From Longimicrobiales bacterium (GTDB lineage Bacteria > Gemmatimonadota > Gemmatimonadetes > Longimicrobiales > Gaopeijiaceae), in assembly GCA_958295645.1 (NCBI GenBank), contig OY282361.1, positions 2,384,501 through 2,448,500 of the forward strand: a DNA stretch of 64,000 nucleotides, read 5' to 3'. The position numbers and the translations under genes were made by a program. Shown here piece after piece: positions 8,555-17,596 of this stretch (the first letter of the stretch is position 1; the number at the start of each line of letters is the position of its first letter). Below the pieces are notes generated by a model. That model was not told the DNA's origin. It did not search any database and was given only the letters and a program-made list of their open reading frames with translations.

Positions 8555-9427
8555 TCATCGCGCGGAGCCGGCTTGTGCGAAGTGCCGCACGGTCAACTCC
8601 ACCGCCTTCTTGAGCTCCGGCGGCGGCGGCCCCATCGGATGGGCGGCCTCGAACGCGTGGCCCGTTCCCTCCAAGACTTCCAAGGCGCCCTGCCGCGCCG
8701 CCTCTGCGAGGGTGCGCGCCTCTTCGACCGGCACCGTCGCGTCGTCTTCGCCGTGGACGAGGAGCCACGGGGCGCGCAGGCGGGCGGCGGCGGCCAACAC
8801 GTCCAGGCGGTGCGCGTTGCTCTTGAAGTCGTCTCGGAGCGCGACGTTCAGGGGCATGTCCTGCTCCGTCCGCGCATTGCGGACGTACGTGACGCCCAGG
8901 CGGTTCCAGTCCGCGTCCTGCTCGGCGGTCCAGCGGCGGAACGTGGAGACGGCGGCCCAGGTCGCCAGAGCCGCGACATCGTCCCTCTCGGCCGCCGCAA
9001 CGATGCAGGATCCGCCTCCCCGGCTGTGCCCGAGGAGGTTCGTCCGGACGGGCGGCGGTCCTCCGAAGGCGCCGGTCGTCACCTGATCCAGCATCCAGTG
9101 AAGGTCGTCCATCTCCCGGCTGAGCGTGTTTCGTCCGAACGCCTCCAGATCCGTGAAGTCGAGCAGACCCGGGCCGATGCCGTTGCGCGAGAAGTTGAAG
9201 GACGCCACCAAGTGCCCGGCCTCCGCCAGGCGTTCGCACAGGTAGGGGAAGAAACCCCAGTCCTTGAAGCCCTTGAAGCCGTGCACGACGACCACCGCCG
9301 TCTCCGGCTCGGAGCCGATCGGGCGTCGCAGGTCCAGACGCACCGTCTCGCCGTGCGGGGGCGCCGCTTCGATTCGGTCGCGGACGACGGCGGTCCGGCG
9401 GGAGCGGGCCCTGTTCTCCGTCTTCAT
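8555..9427 (-). CDS. alpha/beta hydrolase
   Basis: Cytoplasmic serine hydrolase of 290 residues. Nucleophile elbow [10 protein letters not shown] (GxSxG), oxyanion-loop [13 protein letters not shown], the acidic residue in [10 protein letters not shown], and the catalytic histidine in GTGHAF. The layout suits dienelactone-hydrolase or BAAT-like esterases and peptidases; the substrate is unknown. Its ATG overlaps the stop of the cobalamin adenosyltransferase gene by four bases (ATGA), so the two are translationally coupled. I see no known biochemical link between them. Confidence 0.83.
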   Translation of the reverse strand: MKTENRARSRRTAVVRDRIEAAPPHGETVRLDLRRPIGSEPETAVVVVHGFKGFKDWGFFPYLCERLAEAGHLVASFNFSRNGIGPGLLDFTDLEAFGRNTLSREMDDLHWMLDQVTTGAFGGPPPVRTNLLGHSRGGGSCIVAAAERDDVAALATWAAVSTFRRWTAEQDADWNRLGVTYVRNARTEQDMPLNVALRDDFKSNAHRLDVLAAAARLRAPWLLVHGEDDATVPVEEARTLAEAARQGALEVLEGTGHAFEAAHPMGPPPPELKKAVELTVRHFAQAGSAR

Positions 9428-10005
9428 GGTTCCGGCCTCCACTGGTCGTCGTCCCGGCCGGCTCGCTTGTTCTCCAGGCGAGCCGCGGCGAACAAGTAGT
9501 CCGAGAGCCGGTTCAGGTAGGGCACGACCTCTTCGTTCACGGGCGACGAGGCCGCCAGCGCCACGACTCGGCGTTCGGCTCGTCGGCAGACGGTTCGCGC
9601 CACGTGCAGGGCGCCGGAGGCGGGGCAACCGCCTGGCAACACGAAATGGCGAAGGGGACCCGTCTCGGCCTGCGCTTCGTCGATCCAAGCTTCCATGTCC
9701 GCAACGCGGCCGACAGGCAAGGGAGGCAACTTGGGCGGGGTTCGGCCCGCGGGCTGCGGAGGCGTGGCCAGCCAAGCGCCGATCGCAAAGAGGTCCGCCG
9801 ACACTTGTTGGAGCCGCGCGACCGTGTCTCCGCCGGCTTGGGCCGACGCCGCCCCGACGGCCGCATTCAGCTCGTCCACGCACCCGTAGGCCTCGACGCG
9901 AGGGTCGTTCTTCGGTACGCGGCCTCCGCCGAACAGGGCCGTCTCGCCGTCGTCGCCGCGCCGAGTGTAGAGCTTCACCGGGACAAGACGGGAGGACGCC
10001 CGCAT
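9424..10005 (-). CDS. PduO-type cob(I)alamin adenosyltransferase
   Basis: Transfers the adenosyl group of ATP to cob(I)alamin to make coenzyme B12. The 193-residue sequence has the family's ATP-binding N-terminus YTRRGDDGETALFGG and the DELNAAVG helix. Later come an RRAERRVVAL-type helix and the closing PYLNRLSDYLFAAARL. Length is normal for PduO/MMAB. The start may be the ATG at 10005 or a GTG seven codons later; neither has a clear ribosome-binding site. It lies 40 bases after a small hypothetical gene and is coupled to the hydrolase. The window holds no other recognised B12 gene. Confidence 0.88.
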   Translation of the reverse strand: MRASSRLVPVKLYTRRGDDGETALFGGGRVPKNDPRVEAYGCVDELNAAVGAASAQAGGDTVARLQQVSADLFAIGAWLATPPQPAGRTPPKLPPLPVGRVADMEAWIDEAQAETGPLRHFVLPGGCPASGALHVARTVCRRAERRVVALAASSPVNEEVVPYLNRLSDYLFAAARLENKRAGRDDDQWRPEP

Positions 10006-10045
10006 CTCGGCTTGGCGGGTGCGACGCCAGGAAAGGCAGGGCGCC

Positions 10046-10309
10046 TCACCGCGGCACCAACTTCGTGAACTTTCGCACTGCCCGCGCCTTGTCGAGCAAG
10101 CTCGGTTCGCGCTCGCGGCCGGATTCGTCCCCGCGACCGCCTGCGAGCTCGTCGCGGACGTCCAGCATCACCTCGAGCATCACCTGGTCGCGCTGAAACC
10201 CGAAGTCGAGAGCGTCCATGCGGTCTTGGTCCCCGGCCTCCTCCGCCGTCTTGAACGCCTCGGCGTAGACGCCCTCGAGGCTGCTTACGATTTTCGATCT
10301 GGCGCGCAC
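10046..10309 (-). CDS. small helical hypothetical protein
   Basis: An 87-residue, charged, mostly helical protein with no recognised family. GTG at 10309 is preceded by AAAGG at six bases, a better start than the arginine-rich upstream extension. The middle (ALDFGFQRDQVMLEVMLDVR) looks like a short coiled coil. It ends 40 bases before the cobalamin adenosyltransferase gene on the same strand. It is judged a gene from protein-like composition and the ribosome-binding site. Confidence 0.5.
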   Translation of the reverse strand: MRARSKIVSSLEGVYAEAFKTAEEAGDQDRMDALDFGFQRDQVMLEVMLDVRDELAGGRGDESGREREPSLLDKARAVRKFTKLVPR

Positions 10310-10435
10310 GAGATGCCTTTCGCTCTGTGGTGGGCGCGGCGTCCTCCGGGCTCGGCGGCCGGCGCGGCGGGGCGTCGGCGGCCATGTCCATCGTCTCCCG
10401 GACAGGGAGCATGTGCACAATCGCAACCCGGACGA

Positions 10436-10441
10436 TATACT
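10436..10441 (+). promoter_or_regulatory. possible -10 hexamer for the DsbA-like gene
   Basis: TATACT sits in the less GC-rich divergent gap 10310-10497, with TGCACA (10414-10419) sixteen bases upstream as a weak -35. It points toward the DsbA-like lipoprotein gene starting near 10498. Weak candidate. Confidence 0.35.
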
Positions 10442-10497
10442 CTACGGTAAGCGAGATGTCTCCCGCTCGGAAATCGCGGACAAGGAGTCGTCCGGCC

Positions 10498-11208
10498 GTG
10501 CCAGCCATGTTGTCCGAAGACGAAGGTCGCGGGAGGCCGCTCCCCGCCGTCCTGGCCGCCGCTCTGGCCGTCGCCGTCCTGCTTGCGCCTGGGTGCAGCC
10601 GCGCCGGTGCGGACGCCGAGGGCACGGCGCGGCAACTTCCCATCCAGGAGATCGGCTTCGACTTCGGCGTTGCCGAGGCGCCGGTTCAGGTGGTCGAGTT
10701 CAGCGACTTCGCCTGCATCTATTGCAAGCGGTTCCACACCGAGACCTTCCCGCGCATCAAGGAGCAGTTCATCGAAACGGGCACGATGCGCTGGAAGTAC
10801 GTCACCTACGCCAGCGGGATGTTCAAGAACGGCCTGCCGGCCGCCTACGCCGCCGAATGCGCAGGAGAGCAGGAGCTGTTCTCCGAAGTCGCCCGGCAGT
10901 TCTACGAGCGGCAAGAGGAGTGGAAGGGCGTGGGCGAGCCCGGGCCGGTCTTCGAGGCGGTCGTCCAGGAAGCGGGCGCGGACATCGCCGAGTACCGGGC
11001 GTGCCTGTCGGAGTCCCGTCCGCGGACGCGCGTCCAAAGCGGCCAAGCCGTCGCCGCGAGACTGGGAGTCAACGGGACGCCGTTCTTCGTGGTGAACGGT
11101 CAGCCGATGGTGGGCGCTCAGCCGTTCGAATTCTGGCAGGACGTCATCCGCGTCTTGAGCCGAAGCGCTGCGCCGGATAGCGGGAACGGGAGCGGGACGC
11201 GCCCCTGA
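10498..11208 (+). CDS. DsbA-like thioredoxin-fold lipoprotein
   Basis: Extracytoplasmic thiol-disulfide oxidoreductase of about 236 residues. A hydrophobic segment ends in the lipobox LLAPGC. The thioredoxin-fold domain has its active site CIYC (residues 73-76) in EFSDFACIYCKRFHTE and a cis-proline in LGVNGTPFFVVNG near the end, as in DsbA/DsbG and secreted Bdb-type proteins. GTG at 10498 has AAGGAG ten bases upstream; ATG at 10507 is the alternative. The 3' end overlaps the convergent membrane-protein gene by 65 bases. Client proteins are unknown, though this window encodes several secreted cysteine-containing proteins. Confidence 0.82.
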   Translation: MPAMLSEDEGRGRPLPAVLAAALAVAVLLAPGCSRAGADAEGTARQLPIQEIGFDFGVAEAPVQVVEFSDFACIYCKRFHTETFPRIKEQFIETGTMRWKYVTYASGMFKNGLPAAYAAECAGEQELFSEVARQFYERQEEWKGVGEPGPVFEAVVQEAGADIAEYRACLSESRPRTRVQSGQAVAARLGVNGTPFFVVNGQPMVGAQPFEFWQDVIRVLSRSAAPDSGNGSGTRP

Positions 11209-12766
11209 CCGGCGCCTCGTCCACGACCAGATCGAAGTCTTCCCGGTATCCGATCCGGTTCGGCGAAGGCAAGTAGCGCGACAAGTCCAGCTTCGCTCCG
11301 TCCAGTTCGCGATCGAAGGCGGCCACGTCTCTCTCGGACGCTTCCGTGCTGGAATCCGACGTCGAGTAGACGATCTGGCCCGGCTTCCAGTCCTCCAGCT
11401 TGACGCCGCGCCGCACCAGTTCGGCCTCGACGAAGGCCGCGCGCATCGCCGGAAAGCGATAGCGAAAGCCGTCGTCGTCCGTCTCCACCTCGGCTCCGAA
11501 CTCGGCCGCCAGCGTCCGTAGCTCCTCGCCCACGAGCTCGGCGCTCGCACCGGACCCCTGGAGCTTCTGCAGGACGTGCGCGGAGGCCTCCCGCAAGGAA
11601 ATCCACCGCACCGCGCCGACGCTCCTGGCGCAGACCAGCCCCACCAGCACGCGCCGCACGTTGCGCCGCAGGCGGGCGTTGTTCTCGCGGCGAAGCGCCA
11701 GCGCGCGGCAGGCCGGAATCGCGAAGAACATGCTGCTGAACACGACCGGAACCACGCCAAGACCGAGGAAGACGGCGGGATCGACCGCCAGCGCCGCCGC
11801 CCTCCCTGTCGTGTCCAGCACGGGCGCCAACCCGATCGCGAAGCCGGCGGCCAAGTTGAAGCCGTTCATCCCCCCGATCACAAGATTCGACCCGTTGGTG
11901 TTGCCGGTCAGCTTCCTGGGCTTCTCCAAGCGAAGCCAAGCCGGGTCGGGCTCCCGGGCCCTCACCTTGCCGTGGGCGCTCTTCATCAGGCCGGGGAACG
12001 TGTAGACCACTTCGCCCTTCGGCGAGACGCGGGGGTCGCCCCCGTAGGCGCCCGTGAGGCGGGCCATTTCCTCTTCCGCCTCGGGTAGCGGGAGCGCCGC
12101 GTGCTCGACCAGCTCGGCCGTGGTGACGACGCCCCGGCGCGCGCGAATCAGCCGCAGCACGCTCCTGTCCCTCTGCTGTTGCGTGGGCCGAGGCTCTTCG
12201 GGGCCGAAGATGAACGCGAACACTTTCTTGTAGAACGGCGGCCGGGCCTCCTTGGGCAGATGCCGGGCGTGCGCGTCGCCGTAGTAGAGGCTGCCCCTGC
12301 GCCATCCGCTGCCGCCCAGCAGCCAGTGCATCAGGAACAGGTCGCCCAGGCCGAAGCCGCCGGAGCGCCGCCCGCCGAAGCCGCCGTCGCGATCCGAGGC
12401 CCGCCCGGCCGTCATGGCCGCGATCACGAGCACCACGAACACCACGAAGTACACGACCAGCATCACCGCGGTCCAAATCTTGAACCCGGTCTTGAAGGCC
12501 GCCCACGCCGCCCTTCGGAAGCGCAGGCCGAACGGTTCGGCATCTCTGGCGACCAGCCCAGGGTCGAACTTGTAGAGAAGTTCCCCGGAGCCGGACACTT
12601 CGAGGTGGCCCCGGCAGGTCTCGAGCATTTTCTTGAGACCAGCCTCCGCCTCGTTGCTGGGCATTCCGGTCGCGGCCACGACGTCGCCCAGGGTCGCATG
12701 GCCGCCCATGCGGCGGAGGGCTTCGCCGAGACTGGTTCCTTGTTCGGCTACGGCTGCGGTGGACAT
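11144..12766 (-). CDS. membrane protein with repeated winged-helix-like cytosolic segments
   Basis: A 540-residue protein of unrecognised family. An N-terminal stretch (LGEALRRMGGHATLGDVVAA) looks like a winged-helix-type fold. One to two membrane spans follow (WTAVMLVVYFVVFVVLVIAAM), then a glycine-rich linker (GGFGGRRSGGFGLGD), another winged-helix-like stretch, two more hydrophobic segments (about residues 300-355), and a last domain ending in ALLDLSRYL-like basic residues. The repeated short ETDDDGFRYRFP-type hairpins recall small DNA- or protein-binding modules. Function unknown. ATG at 12766 begins a normal N-terminus. It is convergent with the DsbA-like gene. Confidence 0.7.
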   Translation of the reverse strand: MSTAAVAEQGTSLGEALRRMGGHATLGDVVAATGMPSNEAEAGLKKMLETCRGHLEVSGSGELLYKFDPGLVARDAEPFGLRFRRAAWAAFKTGFKIWTAVMLVVYFVVFVVLVIAAMTAGRASDRDGGFGGRRSGGFGLGDLFLMHWLLGGSGWRRGSLYYGDAHARHLPKEARPPFYKKVFAFIFGPEEPRPTQQQRDRSVLRLIRARRGVVTTAELVEHAALPLPEAEEEMARLTGAYGGDPRVSPKGEVVYTFPGLMKSAHGKVRAREPDPAWLRLEKPRKLTGNTNGSNLVIGGMNGFNLAAGFAIGLAPVLDTTGRAAALAVDPAVFLGLGVVPVVFSSMFFAIPACRALALRRENNARLRRNVRRVLVGLVCARSVGAVRWISLREASAHVLQKLQGSGASAELVGEELRTLAAEFGAEVETDDDGFRYRFPAMRAAFVEAELVRRGVKLEDWKPGQIVYSTSDSSTEASERDVAAFDRELDGAKLDLSRYLPSPNRIGYREDFDLVVDEAPVRGASRSRSRYPAQRFGSRRG

Positions 12767-13098
12767 GGTTCGGCGACGGCCTCCTGTGGGCGAGCCTGCT
12801 CTTGGGCGAGGCGCTGGGCGACGGGCGACGGGATTCCCGGGCAGGAACGGAAGCTCTGCGAAAAGGCGAGGCTTTTCAAGCCCGCGGGCGTGAGCAGGAG
12901 CGGAGCGGGGACGGGGCGGGCCTGGGCGAGGGGCGGCGAGGGATGGCGGCGGGGCAATTCGGCGGGGGAGGAACGACGCGCGGGGCGCCGAGCGCCGAAT
13001 TCGGGGAGGGACGGCTTCGAGCCGGGGCGATGACCGTTTGATGACGGCGGCGGACTAGCCTTGCCGCTCGAACGAATCCCGAGCCGAAAGAGCCGCCG
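12767..13098. other. intergenic gap before the amine-dehydrogenase locus
   Basis: About 330 bases between divergent genes. A 79-codon frame (12802-13041) is low-complexity Gly/Arg/Glu and is not credible. Otherwise very GC-rich with no clear promoter hexamers. It should hold the promoters for the membrane-protein gene and the AraC gene. Confidence 0.4.
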
Positions 13099-13956
13099 AT
13101 GCCCTCGCCGCCGTCCCGTCCGGAGGCCGTCGCCCTGCTGGGGCCGCCCTACCGGAACTTGGTTCCTGTCGATCGAACCCACCCGGACCAACCGCGCGAA
13201 GGCGGCTGGGTGATGACGTGGCACCTGGGCGCCAGGAGATGGGTGGACGCCGCCGGCTTGGTGGCCAACAGGCGCGCCGGCGTCGCACTGGCGATCATCT
13301 TGCCGGACGGCGAGCACCAGCCGTCGATCACGCCGGTGCTGCGCGCCATCGAACAGTCGCGTCCGCAGGCCGTCCTTCCGTTTCATGAAGCGCCCCGGCC
13401 CGCGGAGATCGCCGGCGTGATCCGCCGTCCTCCGTCTTCGCTGTCCTCCAGCGTGTCGGAATACCTCGATTGGCGCGGGTTCGCCTTGGATCCCGTGGCT
13501 CGCAGCATCATTCGCCGAATCGTCGAGCTCAGCGACCGCGCGCAGACCATCGGCGCGCTCGCCACCAACCTCTACATGTCCAGGCGGGCTCTCGGCCGAC
13601 GGCTTCTCAACAGCTCGCTTCCCGTGCCGTCCCATTGGCTGCACATCTCGCGCATCATTCGCGCCACGTTCCGGCTTCAGAATTCCGACGCCACGCTCTT
13701 TCAAGTGGCCTGCTCGCTCGGATATCCCGACGGCTTCTCCCTGAGCAACCAAATGCGCCGGCTGTGCGGCGTCCGTCCGCTGGAAGTCCGGGACAGAGTA
13801 GGGTGGGAATGGCTGTTCGAGAGCTGGCTGGCGAGAGAGGAAGCCAGGGGCAGCCTGCCCGCCGGCGTCGCCCGGGCGCGGCCGTCGATTGCTTCGCCTC
13901 CGGCTGAACCATCTTTCGAAGTGGACTCGGCTTCGCGCTCGGCGCTATCGATCTGA
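13099..13956 (+). CDS. AraC-type transcriptional regulator (QhpR-like position)
   Basis: DNA-binding regulator of 285 residues. The C-terminal half holds the paired helix-turn-helix of the AraC family: IGALATNLYMSRRALGRRL for the first helix pair and TLFQVACSLGYPDGFSLSNQ with MRRLCGVRP for the second. The N-terminal half has no recognisable sugar-binding cupin, so the inducer is unknown. The Paracoccus qhp cluster is controlled by an AraC-type activator, QhpR, and this gene sits upstream of qhpA with only the SARP-like regulator between, so the same role is likely. The next gene starts nine bases later. Confidence 0.8.
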   Translation: MPSPPSRPEAVALLGPPYRNLVPVDRTHPDQPREGGWVMTWHLGARRWVDAAGLVANRRAGVALAIILPDGEHQPSITPVLRAIEQSRPQAVLPFHEAPRPAEIAGVIRRPPSSLSSSVSEYLDWRGFALDPVARSIIRRIVELSDRAQTIGALATNLYMSRRALGRRLLNSSLPVPSHWLHISRIIRATFRLQNSDATLFQVACSLGYPDGFSLSNQMRRLCGVRPLEVRDRVGWEWLFESWLAREEARGSLPAGVARARPSIASPPAEPSFEVDSASRSALSI

Positions 13957-13965
13957 CCGCAACTG

Positions 13966-16900
13966 GTGCCTGGACGCACCCCGGTCGCGCGGGGGCCGGG
14001 ACTCGGCTTCGAGTTCTTCGGGGGACCAGTGCTCTGGCGCGACGGGGGCCGCGTCGCTCTCTCGCCTGCGCAGGCCGGGCTGCTGTCCGTGGCCTTCGGC
14101 GACGGCAGAGGCCGAGTGCCTCGGTCGCTGGTGCAGCGTCTGCTCTGGGCGGAACGGGACGGCAAGGCGGTAAGGCACCGGGCGAGCCAGCTCGTCTATC
14201 AGACCAACCAGCGTTGCAAGGCCCGCGTGCTGGAGATGGAACGGGAGCACGTTCGGGTCTGCCGCGAAATCGTGGCATGCGATCTGGACGAGTTCGCCGC
14301 CTGCGTGGCGGCTCGCGAGTTCGGGGCCGCCTGCGACCTCCTGGAGCGCGGGTTTCTGGCCGCGTTCCGCCGACCTCGGCTGGACGCGCTGGCGGACTGG
14401 ATCGAGGAGCGGCGCCTGAGCGTGCGGGCACGTCTGCGATTCGCCGCCATGGCAGGCTGGCAGGCGGCCGAGACCGTCCAGGACTGGGAAGGAGCCCGCA
14501 AGGCGGCGCAGGCGCTGCTCAGGATCGACCCGCGGGACGAGATGATGCTCCGAAGGGTCATGCGCGCACAGGCGATGGGAGGCCGGGTGCGGGAGGCCGA
14601 AGCGATCTACCGGGCCTTCGCGGACCGGGCCGAATCGGAGGCGGGCTGGGCGCCGGAGGCCGAGACGCGCCAGCTTCTGCGCTCGGTGCAGGGCAGCGTC
14701 GCGCCGACGAGCGGGCCGGGGCGAGGCGGGCGAGGCGAGGAAGCGGCACGTCGGTCCGTCGGGGCCGACGGCCCAGGCGCGGAGGCTGTCCCCGGGGAAG
14801 CGCCTCCTCTGCCGTTTCGCAGGCGGGGCGACGCCTTGGTGCGCGTGAACCGAGGCTTGCGCCGCAGCGGCGGCGGCGTGGTGACGGTGAGCGGGGAGGC
14901 CGGAATCGGAAAGACGCGCCTGGCCGAAATGGCCATGCGGTCGGCCGGATTTCAGGGTCTGGGAGTGGTGTGGTCCAGTCCGGCGGAAGCGGAGCGGCAT
15001 GTCCCCATGAGCACGCTGGCGCGAGGACTGGACCAGCCATGGGCGGGACCGCACCTGCGTCGAGTAGCAGCCCCGTGGCGATCGTTGCTGGCGGCGCTTC
15101 TGCCGAGCGCGGGCCAGGAGGGCGAGGAACCAGCAACCGCGCCGGCCGGGGCCTCTCCAATCGCCTTGCATCTCTCAGGATCGGAGCGCCTGCTTGGCGG
15201 TCCGTGGGCCGGCCAAGTCCGCGAGGCGTTCCGCCGGCTGTTCGACGCCATGGCCCGAACCCAGCAGATCGTCTTCCTCGTCGACGACTTCCACTGGGCG
15301 GACGAGGAGTCGGCGTCGATTCTCCAATCGCTCTGCGAGCCGAACCGCGCTCTGCCGTTCCGGCTCCTGCTCGCATACCGGCCGGAGGAGATGGCCGCGG
15401 GGACGGCGACGGCCCGCCTGGTGCGCGAGCTCGAGGCCGATTCGCGCTCGACCGCGATTCACCTGCGGGGGCTGGACGATGCAGCAGCTCGAGAGGTGGC
15501 CGCCGCGGCCAACCCGGCGCTGTTCGGTACGGTCTCGGAAGGCGCCCGATCCGCCAGCGCAGGGCATGAGTCGACTCTGGACGAGGTCGTCCGGCTCGCG
15601 GGCGGCAACCCGCGCTTCCTGACGGCGCTCGCCAGCCACGCCAAGGCCGAGCCGGCGGGAAGATGGACTCCGGGCGTCGCGGGAGGGGCCGCGCCGCCGC
15701 TGCTTCGCACTCCGCCCTCCGTTCGCCGCTTGGTCCAGCGGCGCATCGGCCAGCTCGATCAGGTGGCGCGGAAGGTCGCGGCCGGGATGGCGGTCTTCGG
15801 GCAGCCCGCGAGCCTCGAGGAGGCGGCGCGGCTGGCGGCCTGTTCCCGCGGCGAGTGCGCGGACGGCATCGAGCGTCTTCAGGAACTCGGGGTCGTCGAG
15901 TGGAGCGAGGCGCGGGCGTCCTTTCGTCACGAAGTCGTGCGCCAAGCCATGTACGAAGAGGCCGCCCCGGCCAGGAGGGCGTTCGCGCACGGCGTGGCCG
16001 CAAAGCTCCTCCGGGCCCGCCCGCAGGCCGGACCGCTGGACCGCGTGGCGCACCACTACTTCTTGGCGGGGGAGCGGGGCCGGGCGCGCAAGCACGCTCT
16101 CGCGGCCGAGGCGGCGGCCAAGCCGGCCGACACCGCAGTCCGGTTGCGCCTCCTGGAGATCGCCCGGGAAGCGAGCGACGGAGGCGAGCGTTGCGCGGTC
16201 GCCGCGCGTTTGGCCGCCGCGCACTGGGAGGCGTTGCAGCTTCGGGAGGCCTTGCGAGCCGCCAAGGAGGCGCTGGCATGTTCGGGCGACCTGCCGTCCG
16301 GGCGTGTCGGCGACCTGCGGCTCGTGCAGGCGGAAGCGCGCTGGCAACTGGGCTTGGTCGCGCCGCAGGCGGCCTTGAAGGCCCTTGACGAACTGGAGGC
16401 CGAGGCTCGAGGCGACGGCAACGAGTTCTTGCGGATCTGCGTTCTGGATGCGCGCCTGGCGGTGTTGTCCGCCCTCGAAGACGCCCCGGGCGCGCAGGCG
16501 CTGCTGCGAGGCGCCGCTCGGTCGGCGCCGCGCCTTCAAGACGTGCGAGCGCGCTGCCGGGGCTTGGCCTTGCTCGCCGCCGGAGAGGCCTACGTATCCT
16601 CCGGGCGGGCGCTCCAGGCGGGGCGCGACGCCTGGGCTCTCGCCGAGGCCCGCCAGCTGCACCGGGAACGGATGATCGCAGGGGCGCGCTACGTGGAGGC
16701 GTTGGCCGACGCCGGGCTCCTCGGCGCCGAAGAGGGCCGGGCGGCCGTCGAGAACGCGAGGACGGAGGCCGTGCGGTCCGGCGATCTCCATGCCCGGGCC
16801 GCATTTCTGCTGGCGCTCGCCGACTGGCACGTCGTCGCCGGCAACCGCAGGGCCTGCGACGCGGCGCTGGAGGAGGTCCGCGAACTGGCCGCCGAGCCCG

Positions 16901-17406
16901 CCTTCTGCCCTCCAGTGCAGGTGCGGGCGTCGCTTGCAGAGGCCGCGGTCGCGCTGGATCGAGGAAACTTGTCCGCCGCCGGGGAGGCGATGGCTCGTGC
17001 TCGCGAAGCGGCTGGAAGCGCCCTCGCCTGCCGGGACCAGCGCATCCTGGCCGGCCTCCAAGGAGAACTGTTCCTTCAGTCCGGCAAAGTGCGCCGGGCC
17101 ATAGAAGTCGCCGACCACCATCCCCTTCGACCCTCCGTGCGCGCTCCCCTCGGCCTGCTCTTGTTTCACGCGCGCCTGCAGGCCCGCATCGGCCGGCCCG
17201 CCGATGCCTTGGCGCGACTGGATCGCGGGCTGCAGGACCTGGACCAGCGCCGCAACTTGCCATGGTTGCGGATCGCTCTGGATCTGGTGCGCCTCGCGCG
17301 GCGAACCGGCGCGCCGAGGCGCAAGTTGGCTCGCACGGCGCGAGCCCGCGCACAGGAACTCGGCCTTCCCGGCTTGGCTCACGAACTTGGTCCGTTCACG
17401 CGATGA
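13966..17406 (+). CDS. SARP/BTAD-AAA large transcriptional regulator
   Basis: Regulator of 1146 residues. The N-terminal third has an OmpR-like winged helix and a bacterial transcriptional activation domain (ACDLLERGFLAAF, DWEGARKAAQALLRIDPRDE). A STAND-type P-loop ATPase follows, with Walker A SGEAGIGKTRLAE near residue 310 and Walker B VFLVDDFHWADEES near 435. The C-terminal 450 residues are alanine-rich helical repeats resembling TPR. There is no LuxR HTH at the C-terminus, so DNA binding should be N-terminal, as in AfsR-type proteins. GTG start, co-transcribed with the AraC gene. Its place suggests control of the qhp genes downstream; the signal is unknown. Confidence 0.8.
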   Translation: MPGRTPVARGPGLGFEFFGGPVLWRDGGRVALSPAQAGLLSVAFGDGRGRVPRSLVQRLLWAERDGKAVRHRASQLVYQTNQRCKARVLEMEREHVRVCREIVACDLDEFAACVAAREFGAACDLLERGFLAAFRRPRLDALADWIEERRLSVRARLRFAAMAGWQAAETVQDWEGARKAAQALLRIDPRDEMMLRRVMRAQAMGGRVREAEAIYRAFADRAESEAGWAPEAETRQLLRSVQGSVAPTSGPGRGGRGEEAARRSVGADGPGAEAVPGEAPPLPFRRRGDALVRVNRGLRRSGGGVVTVSGEAGIGKTRLAEMAMRSAGFQGLGVVWSSPAEAERHVPMSTLARGLDQPWAGPHLRRVAAPWRSLLAALLPSAGQEGEEPATAPAGASPIALHLSGSERLLGGPWAGQVREAFRRLFDAMARTQQIVFLVDDFHWADEESASILQSLCEPNRALPFRLLLAYRPEEMAAGTATARLVRELEADSRSTAIHLRGLDDAAAREVAAAANPALFGTVSEGARSASAGHESTLDEVVRLAGGNPRFLTALASHAKAEPAGRWTPGVAGGAAPPLLRTPPSVRRLVQRRIGQLDQVARKVAAGMAVFGQPASLEEAARLAACSRGECADGIERLQELGVVEWSEARASFRHEVVRQAMYEEAAPARRAFAHGVAAKLLRARPQAGPLDRVAHHYFLAGERGRARKHALAAEAAAKPADTAVRLRLLEIAREASDGGERCAVAARLAAAHWEALQLREALRAAKEALACSGDLPSGRVGDLRLVQAEARWQLGLVAPQAALKALDELEAEARGDGNEFLRICVLDARLAVLSALEDAPGAQALLRGAARSAPRLQDVRARCRGLALLAAGEAYVSSGRALQAGRDAWALAEARQLHRERMIAGARYVEALADAGLLGAEEGRAAVENARTEAVRSGDLHARAAFLLALADWHVVAGNRRACDAALEEVRELAAEPAFCPPVQVRASLAEAAVALDRGNLSAAGEAMARAREAAGSALACRDQRILAGLQGELFLQSGKVRRAIEVADHHPLRPSVRAPLGLLLFHARLQARIGRPADALARLDRGLQDLDQRRNLPWLRIALDLVRLARRTGAPRRKLARTARARAQELGLPGLAHELGPFTR

Positions 17407-17466
17407 GGGAGCGTGGGCTCCGCTGGCCGCGCATCCCGACCCACCCGGGGCCGATCGCCGCGTCAT

Positions 17467-17496
17467 TTGACGGCTCGCCCCCGTCCGTGCTACATG
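17467..17496 (+). promoter_or_regulatory. possible promoter of the qhp operon
   Basis: TTGACG (17467-17472) and TACATG (17491-17496) are separated by 18 bases, about 100 bases before qhpA. The -35 is good and the -10 is poor, as expected of an activator-dependent promoter. The 190-base gap after the regulator gene is the largest in the cluster. Confidence 0.35.
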
Positions 17497-17596
17497 AAGC
17501 AGGCGGGCCGATGCTCGGTCCACGGCCGCCGTCGCGGAGCGCGCCGAACGGCCAATCCCGGAGAAATCGGACGAAACAGCAGATGGATCCCCGACC

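Noticed and set aside
12802-13041. 79-codon frame before the AraC gene
   Set aside because: Low-complexity Gly/Arg/Glu sequence, no ribosome-binding site, no domain.
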